The notes under the pieces were generated by a model. That model searched no databases. It was not told the DNA's origin and saw only the letters and a list, made by a program, of their open reading frames with translations. 64,000 nt of DNA. Origin: Phytophthora colocasiae. Taxonomy: Eukaryota; Oomycota; Peronosporomycetes; Peronosporales; Peronosporaceae. Location: the NCBI GenBank assembly GCA_018806915.1, contig JAGKQI010000105.1, positions 1 through 64,000 on the forward strand, read 5' to 3'. Below, in pieces: positions 31,218 through 43,700 of the stretch. Both the position numbers and the translations under genes were made by a program. Within the stretch, counting starts at the first letter, position 1, and every line of letters begins with the position of its first letter.

Positions 31218-32382
31218 GGGCGATTGGATCGTATTCCCATGCATCAGGGTCTGAGGCCGTAACGGACTCCATGTCAACATCCAACTCTCCTTTGATCGGC
31301 GATCGGGGTGTCGCGAGATTCCGTTCCTTTAAGAAACGATCCATCGCCATTTGGAAGTAGTCGTCCAACTTGTTGCTCGATCCAGTGGAATTAGTCGTCG
31401 GCGCAGTCTGGTCTGTCCGGATCCGGCGATTTTCTTGCTGATCAGGTGTCTTAGCCTCCAGTTTCGTGGCCACCGATCGTGTATCTTGTTTCTTCATACG
31501 CGATTTCAGGAATTTGGCACCGGAGGGGCCCAGCGACATGCGTTGCAGCCTTCTCGGGCTGTCGGAGTCTGGTTCCGAAGTCGCTGACGCGTAGCATGAC
31601 GATCCAGTCTGATAGCCTAGATCGGGCGTCAGTGGGCGTTCGCCGACCAAGACTTTGAGAGAGTTGAATAGATCATGGGTCGCAGATTGAATCGCTTCCA
31701 GTTCCAGATCAAATAGAGAGTTTGGGTCGAATTCTCCAGCCACTAAACCAGCCTCTTGGAGCAGATCAAGTAGAATCTTCACCGCGTTCAGGCGGTCCGA
31801 GCTAGTCCGGGGTTTCGACACTGGGCCGGTGAGGTTACCGATCTGGCGGGCTTGTATGATCGTAAGAACGGGATCGTTAAGCAAAGTCTCGCTTAGCATC
31901 TTCCTGTAATAGGCCTGCTCGATCGCGTCCTTGGTAATCGTCGATCCCGGGCTGATCATATCTTCTGGCTCTGAGTTTGGAGCTTTCAATTTCGTCCGGG
32001 TGCTCTTGATCTTCTTTTTCTTGGTCGATCTTGAGGCAACAGTGGACTTGGTGAGCAGATTAGGTTTCAGCTTTGCTGATTCCTTATCGCTCGTGTGCGG
32101 ATCTCGATTTTCATCGAGATCCGCGGTGGCCCTCGAAGGGGCCTTGGGAGGAATTCGAGGTTTTTCTTCAAGATCTGGATTGCGATCCAGGTCTGCCTCG
32201 TGCTTGTCAGTAGAGATCCTCCCAGAACTCTGCTGATCTGTGGATCTTTCTGTTTTCATCGGTGCCTCCGTCGATCCAACTTTCGTAGGCACTTCTTCCC
32301 CTTGTTCTTCTTTTATCTTGACATCTTCTTGGGACTCACGGTGATATCCGAAGTCACCAGAAGATCCGGGCACGCGCACCAT
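31218..32382 (-). pseudogene. gag N-terminal region, copy A
   Basis: The ATG at 32380-32382 is the first internal base triplet after the LTR (MVRVPGSSGDFGYHRESQED). A charged region follows, then helical segments KDAIEQAYYRKMLSETLLND and LNAVKILLDLLQEAGLVAGE, and SSNKLDDYFQMAMDRFLKER near the end. The frame stays open to about 31264 and beyond, where it enters the inverted segment. The frame is also open into the LTR, but without an ATG there. Confidence 0.75.
32370..32382 (-). other. candidate primer binding site, copy A
   Basis: One base after the LTR end the minus strand reads TGGTGCGCGTGCC, starting with the TGG that pairs with a tRNA CCA end. I cannot name the tRNA. The site overlaps the only gag ATG (A-TGG...). 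Confidence 0.6.
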
Positions 32383-33683
32383 TGTGGTGGAGCGGATCTG
32401 GCCAAAATCTGGTTGAGGCCGATCGCGATCACCACTTGCGCCCAGACACCGACTAACGGAGGGGGTCCCCCGATGATCCGTGATCTTGCTGCGTGTAGAG
32501 TTCACCTTGTGTACCCGTCGGTAGGCGGGTTACGCTCTTCCAGGTGACTTCTGAAGATGTCTTGGGACGAGAAGAATGTCTTGGGTGACGCAGGGGTGGT
32601 GAGATAGCGTGGGAATACTTCACTCTACCTCGGAGGGGTTGATCCGGGTCACAGGCGAGTTCTCGAGCCTTGATCCGGTCGCCTGGTCTTCGATCCAGGT
32701 CTTCCAAAGGCCCAATGTTGGGGATCTGATCCCTTCCTTTACGATGCTTGCCGCTTCCTATAGCGGGTGTCTTAATGGGTTGAGAGTCGACGAGATCGTC
32801 AGGCCAAGCAGCCAATTCCTTCCGATCCGTAGTTCGCACGTAAAGGATAGATCACTAGATAGGGTAAAACTGGCCAATGTATTATCCAGAATTAACCTCT
32901 ATGCTAGATCTCTTCTCCTTACCTTCTTGGTGCTGGTGGGCCAATGTAATTCCCAGTTCCGGTCTTGAACGAAGGCACTTGTGAGGTCCAGAGCAAATTC
33001 GATTCTCTTTATGGTTATTCCTATGTCTACTAGTCCCATCCTCATCTGCTATCCTACGATTACCTGACATCCGGCTACACAGCTGCCCCTCCGATCTCCG
33101 ATCTCGATCTCACCTAACCCTTGATCGCGATCTCGATCCGCCGATCTCGATCAACCATCTCGATGATCGATCTTGGTCCACCGTCTTGAACAATGATCTC
33201 GATCAGCAACCTTCATACTTGATCTCGCGTGCCTGTGTCGTCGACATTCCAGGTCTTGATCTTCCTGGACTTGATCACCGCTCCCCATGCGACCAACGCT
33301 GCCATCAGATCCCCTCGGCAGCATCTCACGGTTATGTCGTCACCGGCCCACCATAGATCGCACCGGTCCTGACCTCTGCTGCCTTGATCTCCTTCTCATG
33401 CGATCTCAGGCAAGGCGCCCTTTTCTCCTCCGACCCTGAGCCGCTACGCGGGACCGTACGGCGGGTTCTCCAATCACTTAGTCTCACTCGACCAAGACGC
33501 CATCCATTCATCGCTGGCGAGATCGAGACGAACATCGATCTGGATCCATTCGTCAGCCATCGTTCGCGCAATCTGGGGTCATCAACTGACATCTTGCTTC
33601 GCCAGAGGCCCCTGTCGCTTGATCCGACTCTCTCTGGGTCTGAGGTTGCCTTTTCTCGGATTTCTTATTCGCGCTTCACCACA
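32383..33683 (-). repeat. Gypsy dimer LTR 2 (shared middle LTR)
   Basis: 1301 bp, same ends as LTR 1, no target duplication at either side: it joins copy A gag start directly to the copy B polypurine tract. It would serve as 5' LTR of copy A and 3' LTR of copy B. A few differences from LTR 1 are visible, for example GGTCCTGACC against GGTCCCGACCC near 33367. Confidence 0.93.
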
Positions 33684-33809
33684 TCCGCCCCCAGCCTGCA
33701 AGTTGGTCCGTCTCGGTCCACTTCAGGTCTCATTCTCCAATCTTCAGCCCAAGGCACAAGTCACCCCGACAACACTTCGACCACCATCAACTGATCCCTT
33801 CCAGTCTCC

Positions 33810-36199
33810 ATGAGCCAGCAAGGAAGTGATCCTGGGAGCGATTATCTGCCTACACCTCCTGATTCCCCAAGATCTCCTGACGGTCCGCCATCTCCCCACC
33901 CGACATCTCGCGACGTTCGTCGGGTCCGGCTCCAGACCACGCGCGCCCGCTCTCATCCGATGAGGCTGGGCCGATGCCGGGCAGTCCAGGGCGGATCGCC
34001 TGGTGCGCGAACGCGATCAGCTAAGTCGTGAAGCCATGGAACTTCCGGGCGCATGACTACCCCATGGAGCGGTTCCGGGCGGACCAGCAGGGCGAGATCA
34101 GCAGTCTGGGCGCGAGATCGCTGATCTCGCGGGAGGAAGCCTCTGATCTCGATGGATTGCGTATGCAGGTTCACCAGCTCCGATCGGAACGCGACGAGTT
34201 CGCGCGGCGTCTCAACTCTGCCCAGGCAGAACTAGATCGAGCTACAGAGGACCGGGATCGTTTGACTGGAAGAGGTGGAACAAGCCACTAACGAGATCCA
34301 GGATCTCCAGGCGGAAGCCCGGATCCATGCTTGCGATCTGGCTGAGGCGAAGCAAGACTCCGTCACTGCCAAGGCCAGCTACAACCGGATCTCGGCTGAT
34401 CTTGCACATCTCCAACTGGATTCCAGCCCCACGCCTTCGACCGGGGCTCCCACCCGATTGGCCCTGGCTGAGCGAGATCGAGCCTTGGCGGACTCCGCCC
34501 GAGCGACCGCTTCCCTGACCAGTATCGCTGCTGAACGTGACCTGGTCACCGATCAACTCGCCCACGCTAACTCCGAACTGAACCGAGTCACTTCGAGCGG
34601 GATCGCCTACTCGTGGAACGGGACCAAGCGTTCGCAGATCGCGACAGAGCACAGACGGGTCTCTCAGCACCGAGCGACAGCGATCCACTCATGTTCAGGG
34701 TACGCATATAGTCTAGATCCCCTCCACCTGACCATGATCACTCATATTCTGTTTGTCGTAGAGGATGATCTGATCGGTACCCATGCCGAAGTGCAGGAGT
34801 TAGAAGCGAGTCTTCAAGCACTGCAGGAGAACTACGATCAAGCGGAAGATAACGTATCGGCGACTACCAACGTCCTGACCGAAATGGTGTCTCGGCTCCG
34901 CGCTGCTCAAGATGAACGGGGGGTCAAACGTGCTCTCAGTCCGCCCCCATCTCCTGCTACATCGCCCCCGCACAAGGCCTCGCGGAAGGAGCCTCCCCCG
35001 ACCGATCACGACGCGGCCCCACCTGACGTTCCCGCTGGAGACCAACCTGGTGGCCAGGCCCAGGCGACCGAGCTCGAAGAAAAGCACGAGGAAGGCCCAG
35101 ACCCCTTCGATCTGGGTCCTGAACCCGTGGCACCGCCGGCATGGAAATCCTCCTCCAGCATCCGGTGATCAAGGGGGGTCTGCTCCTTCGACGCCTCCGG
35201 CGCAGCCGACACCTCCGGGCGGCAGTTCCCCACAGACTCCGATCACTTCTCCTCAGGGGTCCCCGAGGGGTAGTCCAGCTGGCGGGAGCCCTCACGGTGG
35301 GGGATCTCCGGGTGGCAGCTCTCCCGGCGGCTCGCCGCGCCCCCAGCTGCACCCTCCTCTGTTCGCGATCAGCTCGTCTATTCCCGGGTATGCGAACGTC
35401 CGGCAGTTTGCGGCTGGTGATGTCTTCCCGTGGGATCCGATGTTCGTCGGAACTTTGGCGATCGTCGGTATGATCCTCTCCACATTGTCCAAGAGGCTGC
35501 TGCTACCTCCCGGATTCCTTTACCCAGCGAGATCACCGGCTAATCGCCCTTCCCGAGCCGGGGTCGGTTGGTTGGCTAGCCGGATCACTGGGCCCAACGT
35601 GCAGGCCCTACTTGCTACCCGACCTTGGGAGGTGCTCCGCCACCGACCGGCCCCTCACCTTCGATATCGGTCTACATCGTCGTGCTGGAACTCTGCTGGG
35701 GCAGATCGCGGACGCCTACGCCGCCTTCAAGTCAGATCACCTGCAGGCCTACTGGGAATCGACCCATTATCTCGAGATCACGAAGGCGATGTATGAGGCT
35801 GATCCTGACCTCCATCGGTATTACCTCGAACGTCGGCAACGGCGTAGCCGCACCGGAGAACGTTGGCGGCTGCTGTTGGGGCGATTCCTGCCCATGATGC
35901 GGGCGATGTGGGCGGACATCGATCTTCTGCTCGATCCCTACTTCCTACACTTCCCCACTATCCGTGATCGGGTATACTGGTACCCCGGATCGGCCTCCCA
36001 AATGGCTAACCTGGCCCAGCCGACTCTGAACCGGCCGGAGCCCACCGATCTGATCTCTGCGTTGGCAGAATGCGATCAGGAGGACCTTTGGCGCAACCAT
36101 TACCGCGATCAGCCGGCAGATCACCCGTCTCGGCAGATCCCACGGCTCGAAAACAAGTTTAACCCGCCTGCTCCGCCTACACCTCCTGGGACTCCCTGA
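33810..36199 (+). pseudogene. opposite-strand gene of the Gypsy element, copy B
   Basis: Same gene as in copy A with ATG at 33810. Exon 1 is damaged by at least five small indels between 33890 and 34680 (for example CCCCACCCGACA for CCCCACTCCGACA, and an extra G near 34132), so only fragments of the coiled coil read through. The intron (34700-34761, 62 nt) keeps its GT and AG. Exon 2 from 34762 and the C-terminal frame 35612-36199 look the same as in copy A, including both frame changes. Confidence 0.7.
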
Positions 36200-36576
36200 T
36201 CTCGCGATCTCGACCAGTCCGGAGGTGATCAGCCGAACCTGGGGTCGATCAGCACGCTTACATATTCTTTATCACGATCCGGTACTTCGCCACGCGATCC
36301 CGACTCCAGCCTAGCCTCTTTTCAATTCCACGTAATCTTTCCAACTTCAAAGATCAGCGTTCTTCTCCATACTTACTCCACAGTTTCGATCCCCATTCAA
36401 CATCTTCAAAATCTCCACACCTTCCATCCAATCACTCCGGCTTCACATGCATATACAAGAAAAATATAAAATCTCCACGAAAAAATATAAAATCTCCACA
36501 TCCGATCCAGATAGACATCCAGATCTGCATCCGCGATCTCGGCGTTGTGACCTGGTCACATCGCCCTCTTCGCAAT

Positions 36577-37060
36577 CTACACCTCTTCGTGCGACTGCAT
36601 CACGCCAAACCGATTTCGGTTAGCGTGATCACGTAGAAACGCACTCAGTATGGCTCCATAGTTAAGATCAGCTTCATCAACCCAAGTCGGTTCGTCATAA
36701 CTGACCCAGTGCACCAGGAATTCACGATAGATCCGGCCGTAGCGAGTTCGTTTCCCACTTCGCATGTCCGAGATCCGTTCGACCTCGTACTCATCGGCAT
36801 CCAGATCTGGGACCTAACTGTCCTCCGGAAGCGAGGATCTCATCGAAATCGAGCCGATCTGCTTCCATCTACCGTCAACTCGATCCGCGGTCGATCCGGG
36901 AAATTCCGCACCAGCTTTAGCTTAGAAACATGGACCACTGGGAAGATATGGTAGTCAGATCCCGCGATCTCCAGCTTGATCGTGAATTCATTGAGCTTCT
37001 CTGCAACACGGAACGGGCCGTGCCAAAGGTGAGCGAGTTTACGTGCATAGGATGTCGATC
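36577..37060 (-). pseudogene. integrase C-terminus and chromodomain, copy B
   Basis: The chromodomain words SDMRSGKRTRYGRIYREFLV and YDEPTWVDEADLNYGAIL are intact, but two base insertions and a changed base near 36813-36867 break the frame upstream of them (TAG in place of the codon read as part of SWVPDL in copy A). Confidence 0.82.
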
Positions 37061-37148
37061 CGCATCAGATCGAAGCTGGATCACCGAGTTTGGCTATACC
37101 TAGATCGTGTGAAGGAAGGGCCCTCGAGTTGAAGATCGAACTGCACAA

Positions 37149-37496
37149 GTGTCGGCAGTAGCCACGCGTGCAGCCCGAGCGCGACCTGGAGCCGCTGTCC
37201 TGCGAGAGGAACTGATCCGGGAGATGCGGATTGATCGGATCAGGCGAGCCCAGGACGAGGAGGTCTGGATCGCCGGACTAAAGAGGTACCTGGCTGGGCA
37301 GATCGCGGATCTTACTCGAGCCGAATCTGTATCCTACGCCAAGATCGCGTCCGAGTACGAGGTAGACGAACAAGATCTGCTGTTTTACTGCCCACCAGGG
37401 CCGAGATCAAGTGGTGATCGCGACCGCCTGATGAGACTTGTAGTTCCAGAAACGCTACAGCAGGATGTCCTCCACCACTACCATACGACTCTGGAA
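37149..37496 (+). pseudogene. inverted integrase N-terminal segment, copy B
   Basis: Same sequence and same reversed orientation as 25838-26183, with the same ends relative to the flanking RNase H and chromodomain. It shows that the inversion and the integrase-core loss came before the element was duplicated. Confidence 0.85.
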
Positions 37497-37966
37497 GGGC
37501 CAACACCTCATCAAGCCGATTTAGGGTGATCAGATCGCACCGATCTGCCTCATCGTGGACCTCGATCCCGCTTCCTCGCTGCAGTGCGGCACTCGCCAAG
37601 CTATCTGCGCTCCCATTCCAGTCTCTCTTCATGGACCAGCTCATGATCTCCCCAATTCCGCAAGTGATCTAGCACCTTCTGTTTCAGTAACGTCAATCCT
37701 GGCGCCTTGCAGTCGATCTCACCCCGGACTTGTCGGATCACCAGATTCGAATCGCCACAAACGACCAGACGGCGGCGTTCGAACTGTGCGATCATGCCCA
37801 GACCTAGCAAGAGTCCACGGTATTCCGCTTCATTGACAGTAAGGCTGTCAGCATAATCCGATCTAGCCTTGATCACTTTCCACTCTGGTAAACTCCACAC
37901 GATCGCGCTGAAAGCGCCTCCTCCTCGTTTCACGCGTGCCGATCCGTCGAAACTTATAACCCACAA
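37497..37966 (-). pseudogene. second RNase H domain, copy B
   Basis: As in copy A, but two bases are missing near 37631 (CTTCATGGACC for CTTCACATGGACC), so the frame breaks between HELVH and RDWNGSADSLASAA. The first three catalytic positions are kept. Confidence 0.82.
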
Positions 37967-38778
37967 CTCCTCATCTGGGTCGGGATCGGCATCTGGATCC
38001 GACGTTTTGGCTCCTTTCGTGGCGCGATCGCGATCAGGGCTTCGTCGATCTCCGATCTGGGCGTTATGTTAGCTGCGATCGCCCCCAGTATTTCATCCTC
38101 CCCCTTCCTACACTTTGTAAACTCGAGTGTCCACGGGGACAGAAGAGCAGACCATTGTCCCAGACGTCCTTGGAGGCCGGCAGACTTGAACAGCCATGCA
38201 AGCGTTGAGTGTCGGGTTAGGACCTTGATCCGACGTCCCACCAACAAGGTGTAGTGTAGATCCAAGATCCGAAGCAGAGCCAACACCTCCTTTTCGGCAA
38301 CATTATAATTCAGCTCGTTGGTCTTCAAGGTTCGGCTGGCAAACGCGACCGGGTGGTAGATCTGGTCGTGTTCCTGCATTAGTGCGGCGGAAATCGCCCA
38401 GTCACTAGCGTACACGATCACCACGGGTAACTTCGTCGTGTCGAAGTGACGAAGGATCGGGGTCGACGCGATCTTGGTCTTCAAGGCTGTAAACGCCCTG
38501 TATGCCCTACCCCACCTCTCGTCACCAGTCTTTAGGCCCAGGTTGGCTCCGATCTCGCTTGAACAGGGTGAAGACATCGCCCCCAAGTCAGGATCCGGTG
38601 TACTATCGCTTCTCTGAGTCGGGATATCTAGTGATCTATCCCGATCCGACTTAAGCGCGACGGGATCTTGAGTGATCAGGTCCATGCTATCCATGATCTT
38701 TCGTAGATCTGGTCGCTTCTTCAGTTCTGCAGAACTCCACCTCACGTATTTCATATAGGACCGATGCCTAGATCGCAT
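37954..38778 (-). pseudogene. RT-linked RNase H, copy B
   Basis: One continuous frame with SAELKKRPDLRKIMDSMDLI, TPILRHFDTTKLPVVIVYAS and VAFASRTLKTNELNYNVAEK; it keeps the G lost in copy A near 27148. Its start is damaged by an added base near 38732. A TAG at 38768-38770 precedes it as in copy A. Confidence 0.86.
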
Positions 38779-39800
38779 AATCCTCGATGAACCGACTATA
38801 GTAATTCAAACTTCCAAGGAACGATTGCATGGATCGGAGTGATCCAGGGAATGGTAGATCCGTCAGAGACTTCAGGTCCTTCGGGTTTGCCTCCAATCCA
38901 TCGATCGACACTTTGTGTCCGAGATATTCCACTTTATCCATGCCCCAGAAGCTCTTTGCCACACTGATCGAGAGATTCCACTTATCACAGGCCTCCAATA
39001 GGTCTTCCACCCGATCGCACATTTGATCCCATGATCCAGCCGTGATCAAGATATCGTCGATGTATGATCTCCGTCCTAAAACCGACGGGCGACCGGGATC
39101 TTCCGGGATTCCTGATTCGAACACATCCGCAGAGCCTTCCACATCTCCGGACTGGGAGATCTTCAAAAATCCATATATATAGGGCATTGTCCACAAGACG
39201 TTGATAGATCTGAGGGGCGTTCTTCAGCCCGAACGGCATGCGATTCCACTCGAAAAGGCCAAATGGAGTGATGAAAGCCGAGATCGCGCGAGCTCGATCG
39301 GTCATTGATACGACCCAGAATCCACTCGCCATGGCTAATGAACAATACCACAGAACCTTGTCAAGATCTTCTAGCAGGTCATTGATCAGGGGCATCGGGT
39401 AGATCATCAGCCTTGTGAGACCGTTCACCAACCGATAATCGATACATAGTCGGATGTCTACACCGTTCTTCTTGATGATCACCACGATCGGAGATGCCCA
39501 TGGCGATGTCGATGGCCGAATGATCTTGGCAGCTAGGAGTCGCTTTGATAAGATCCGATACTTTCTCGCGGAACTGTGGCGCCACCTTTCGGACTCGTTG
39601 TGCGATCGGCTTTGCATCACCCACGTCGATATCGCATATAACACCCTTGGCCGCTGGAGGAAGTGCGTTTCCCTTTCCGATCAGGAGATGTCGCTTCTTC
39701 CAAATAATCTGTCGAAGTTTCTCGATCTCCTCCTGGGCAGCCGATCCCGGATTTCCTACTTGCAGATCTTCAATCCTGACTTCTTCGGTGGTGGAGATCA
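38768..39800 (-). pseudogene. reverse transcriptase, copy B
   Basis: Same words as copy A (STSPWASPIVVIIKKNG, FEWNRMPFGLKNAPQIYQRL, SYIDDILITAGSWDQ). It shares the frameshift near 39180 and the SLAMASGFW change, and adds its own extra base near 39543 (GAGTCGCTTTG for GAGTCCTTTG). Confidence 0.9.
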
Positions 39801-40460
39801 GATCTCTGGTACTACTGAGAGATTATCGGCTAGATCTTCGGCCGAAAAATCGCCACTTTCGTGTAAGTGGGTCTGATCGGCGTTCTCGATCCCTTCAAGA
39901 GATGTCGGATCCGGTTCATCCGTTGATTGATCACGCAGCCTATCGTCCTTGGCTGTCAAGATCGGGGTGTCTTTAACCATGGGGACGGCATCGGCGTCGG
40001 GTTCATGTTTGATCTCGATTTGAAAATCTGGTTTTTCTGTTTTTACCTCGATCTCTTCTTCGCATGTCCGGTCTGTCTGATCTGGGGCCTGATCTGGGAA
40101 GCTCTCATTCGTCTCAGTCTCACCGCCCCCAGCTCCGCCACTCGGGGTCCTGTCGGAAATGATCGTGATCGGTGGGGTATTCATGGGATCCTGTTTGGGT
40201 TCAAGGAAAGTGACCTCGACTTCGGCTGCGTCGGTCGATCGGGTTGATGATCGAGATTCCAATGTCGATATCGGTGCAGGATCAAGATCGGTCTTGGCCG
40301 TCCCACCTCGACGGAGTATAGATCGCGGCGTAACGTAGGTCGGCCGTTCGACCGACGGTAAGGGGATCTCTACGGTTTCCTGAGGTTCTGGTCTTGCGTC
40401 CACAGTCGCTTCTAGAGCTAGATTCTGCCACTCCATGTAACGCCGGGATCCGACCGACAC
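39798..40460 (-). pseudogene. acidic linker, copy B
   Basis: 220 codons, identical to the copy A linker as far as I can compare, with the same one-base phase change before RT and the same TAA before it. Confidence 0.6.
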
Positions 40461-40484
40461 AAACCCGGGGTATCGAGGAACTTT

Positions 40485-41473
40485 TTATTGATCAAGTACC
40501 ATTCCGACATGTAATCTGTGATCCAGTCGTAAAATCTTCTCGCTCAAATTCGTGATCACTAAGTACCGAGTTCGGCCGGGGTCCATTTACCACGGTAGGT
40601 ACCCATCGGTCGCCTCTCTAGTCACCCACAATTTCTCCGTCGCCGATAATTTCACTCTCGATGCGGTCTCTTCAGATCCCCCAACTGGGATATGTAGATC
40701 TTCCTCCAATTTTACCGATCTTACCTTCTCCCCGTATAATCTCTTGTGACCACTAAGTGGGATCCCCACTTCGTTAGGTAAGCACATCAATCCCTTCGCA
40801 AGATCCATCCGGACCCCAGCCGGGATCATGAAATCCATACCCAGGATCGCATCTTGCCCGGATAGATCCCCGATCCAAATATCGAAAAAGTAGACCAAGT
40901 ATCCCGCTAGCGTGATCTTGATCCTCGTTCTTCCCTCGGTGGTGTACACATTATCACCGATCCCAACACACTCCTGTCTCTGACTAGTGTCAAAGTGGCA
41001 CCCAACCTTACGAGCAAAGGCGGTATCCACGATGGATACCTCGGCGCCAGTGTCCAGGAGCAAGATCGCTCTTTCATGATTGATCTTGCCTGAGATCTTG
41101 GCTTGGCGGAACCATTTTCCTGGTGCGTGGTATTTCCAATATCCCCTGGATTCTCCTTCCTTGAGATCCAGAGCCACTTCCTGCTCCCAGATCGCGAGAA
41201 TTCATCGACCCGGGGAAGACTCGCGATCTTAGCAGTATACGAATGCAACTTACATGTATTACCGCGCAGATCCGAATTCTCCCTATCTTGATCTCTCGAT
41301 TTCTTGTTCACATATGCATAGATGCAGTACTCAGAACGCTCGGCTCGTACCGGTTTCCAAACCGGCGAGCGTCCTAGTTTAACATCTTTTCCACCTTCTC
41401 GGGGAACAATCCGGCATGTCGGGTCGGGTCGTACCACTTGCGGATCTGGTTGTAGAATTCTTCCATGGGGCAT
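40485..41473 (-). pseudogene. aspartic protease region, copy B
   Basis: LLLDTGAEVSIVD and GQDAILGMDFMIPAG are kept. Copy-specific changes break the frame at both ends: extra bases near 40580 and 40617 and a TGCTC insertion near 41181. Confidence 0.82.
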
Positions 41474-41913
41474 TCTCCAGCTTCATGGATCTCCCCACAA
41501 CCACGGCAGGTATACAGACAGCGGTCCGTTGGGTGACCCCTCTTCCCGCACTTATCACAGGTTAGACGTCTCCAGCAGTCTAGATCCGTATGCTTCCGCG
41601 ATCCACAGTGTGAACAGCGACCTCGATCATGATCTGATGTACCCCTGCGATCCGTGATCCGGCCTCGATCTTGCGCGTTCGTGTGCGATCGCGACTGATC
41701 CTGTTGGTGGGGAACGCCCCCAGTACCGATCTGCTTGTCTTCCGACGCGGCAAGATATATCCTCCGGAGATCGCCTTCAGAATCGGATCCGTCCGATCCG
41801 GATATTTCCTCTGATTCCGAGCTCGGATCTTGGGTTTGGACGATCTGGGCATACCGAGTTCCGGTGGACAGATGTCGAGCCGAGCAGCGATCGCATCCGC
41901 GGCGATCGGTCAA
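41374..41913 (-). pseudogene. gag nucleocapsid with three Cys-rich knuckles, copy B
   Basis: Same 179-codon frame as in copy A with all three knuckles, and the same overlap with the protease frame. Confidence 0.85.
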
Positions 41914-41925
41914 GGAGGATCGTCG

Positions 41926-42538
41926 ATGATCCAGCGGGTCCGGATCTCAGCGATCTCGGATCTGAAAGATTTTGCGGGTAAAGATCTGGACGAAGATCGC
42001 GCTCGGGCCTGGATCAGTAAGGTCAAGTCAGCGTTTCAGCGCGATCAGGCTACGGAAGAAGAGAAATGCCTCACGTTTGCAGATCTGATGGTGGGGCCGG
42101 CAAAGAATTGGTACAGGCAGCTCAGTCGAACGACGAAAACCAAGTGGGCGGATCTGCTGGACAGTTTCCAGACCCAGTATTGTGGGTTGGGTATGTCGGT
42201 CGCGTAGCAATACTATCACGCTCGCAAGCGATCAGAAGAGACGCCTCTCGATTATCTCTACCGGCTCAACGTGGCGGCTTTACGGGCTAGGCTGAAGATC
42301 AAGGATGGGAGCCCTAAGGACCGCCGGGAACATGTAGACCACTACATCGAGACATTGGGAGATCCGGAGTTGGCTGATCGGCTGACCCTACTCCGACTGA
42401 GTGACGTCGATGAACTGGAGGAGGTACTTCGTGCCCGGGAACGGGCGAAAAGCAGACAGCGTAAATCTGCGTTCGGATCGAAGTACAGACAAAAGGCACC
42501 GGCCAGTGCCCCGGCAGCACCCACCAGAGCGGTGGTAC
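41926..42538 (+). pseudogene. inverted gag core, copy B
   Basis: Same reversed gag core as 30605-31217, including the TAG (42205-42207). Differs by PKDRREHVDH for PKARREHVDH. A base is missing after GGACTC near 42590. Confidence 0.85.
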
Positions 42539-43700
42539 GGGCGATTGGATCGTATTCCCATGCATCAGGGTCTGAGGCCGTAACGGACTCATGTCAACAT
42601 CCAACTCTCCTTTGATCGGCGATCGGGGTGTCGCGAGATTCCGTTCCTTTAAGAAACGATCCATCGCCATTTCGAAGTAGTCGTCCAACTTGTTGCTCGA
42701 TCCAGTGGAATTAGTCGTCGGCGCAGTCTGGTCTGTCCGGATCCGGCGATTTTCTTGCTGATCAGGTGTCTTAGCCTCCAGTTTCGTGGCCACCGATCGT
42801 GTATCTTGCTTCTTCATACGCGATTTCAGGAATTTGGCACCGGAGGGGCCCAGCGACATGCGTTGCAGCCTTCTCGGGCTGTCGGAGTCTGGTTCCGAAG
42901 TCGCTGACGCGTAGCATGACGATCCAGTCTGATAGCCTAGATCGGGCGTCAGTGGGCGTTCGCCGACCAAGACTTTGAGAGAGTTGAATAGATCATGGGT
43001 CGCAGATTGAATCGCTTCCAGTTCCAGATCAAATAGAGAGTTTGGGTCGAATTCTCCAGCCACTAAACCAGCCTCTTGGAGCAGATCAAGTAGAATCTTC
43101 ACCGCGTTCAGGCGGTCCGAGCTAGTCCGGGGTTTCGACACTGGGCCGGTGAGGTTACCGATCTGGCGGGCTTGTATGATCGTAAGAACGGGATCGTTAA
43201 GCAAAGTCTCGCTTAGCATCTTCCTGTAATAGGCCTGCTCGATCGCGTCCTTGGTAATCGTCGATCCCGGGCTGATCATATCTTCTGGCTCTGAGTTTAG
43301 AGCTTTCAATTTCGTCCGGGTGCTCTTGATCTTCTTTTCTTGGTCGATCTTGAGGCAACAGTGGACTTGGTGAGCAGATTAGGTTTCAGCTTTGCTGATT
43401 CCTTATCAACTCGTGTGCGGATCTCGATTTTCATCGAGATCCGCGGTGGCCCTCGAAGGGGCCTTGGGAGGAATTCGAGGTTTTTCTTCAAGATCTGGAT
43501 TGCGATCCAGGTCTGCCTCGTGCTTGTCAGTAGAGATCCTCCCAGAACTCTGCTGATCTGTGGATCTTTCCGTTTTCATCAGTGCCTCCGTCGATCCAAC
43601 TTTCGTAGGCACTTCTTTCCCTTGTTCTTCTTTATCTTGACATCTTCTTGGGACTCACGGTGATATCCGAAGTCACCAGAAGATCCGGCACGCGCACCAT
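42539..43700 (-). pseudogene. gag N-terminal region, copy B
   Basis: ATG at 43698-43700 next to the LTR, but a missing base near 43689 shifts the frame at the fifth codon; further indels near 43338 and 43620 break it again. The helical part from KALNSEPEDMISPGSTIT on is intact. Confidence 0.75.
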
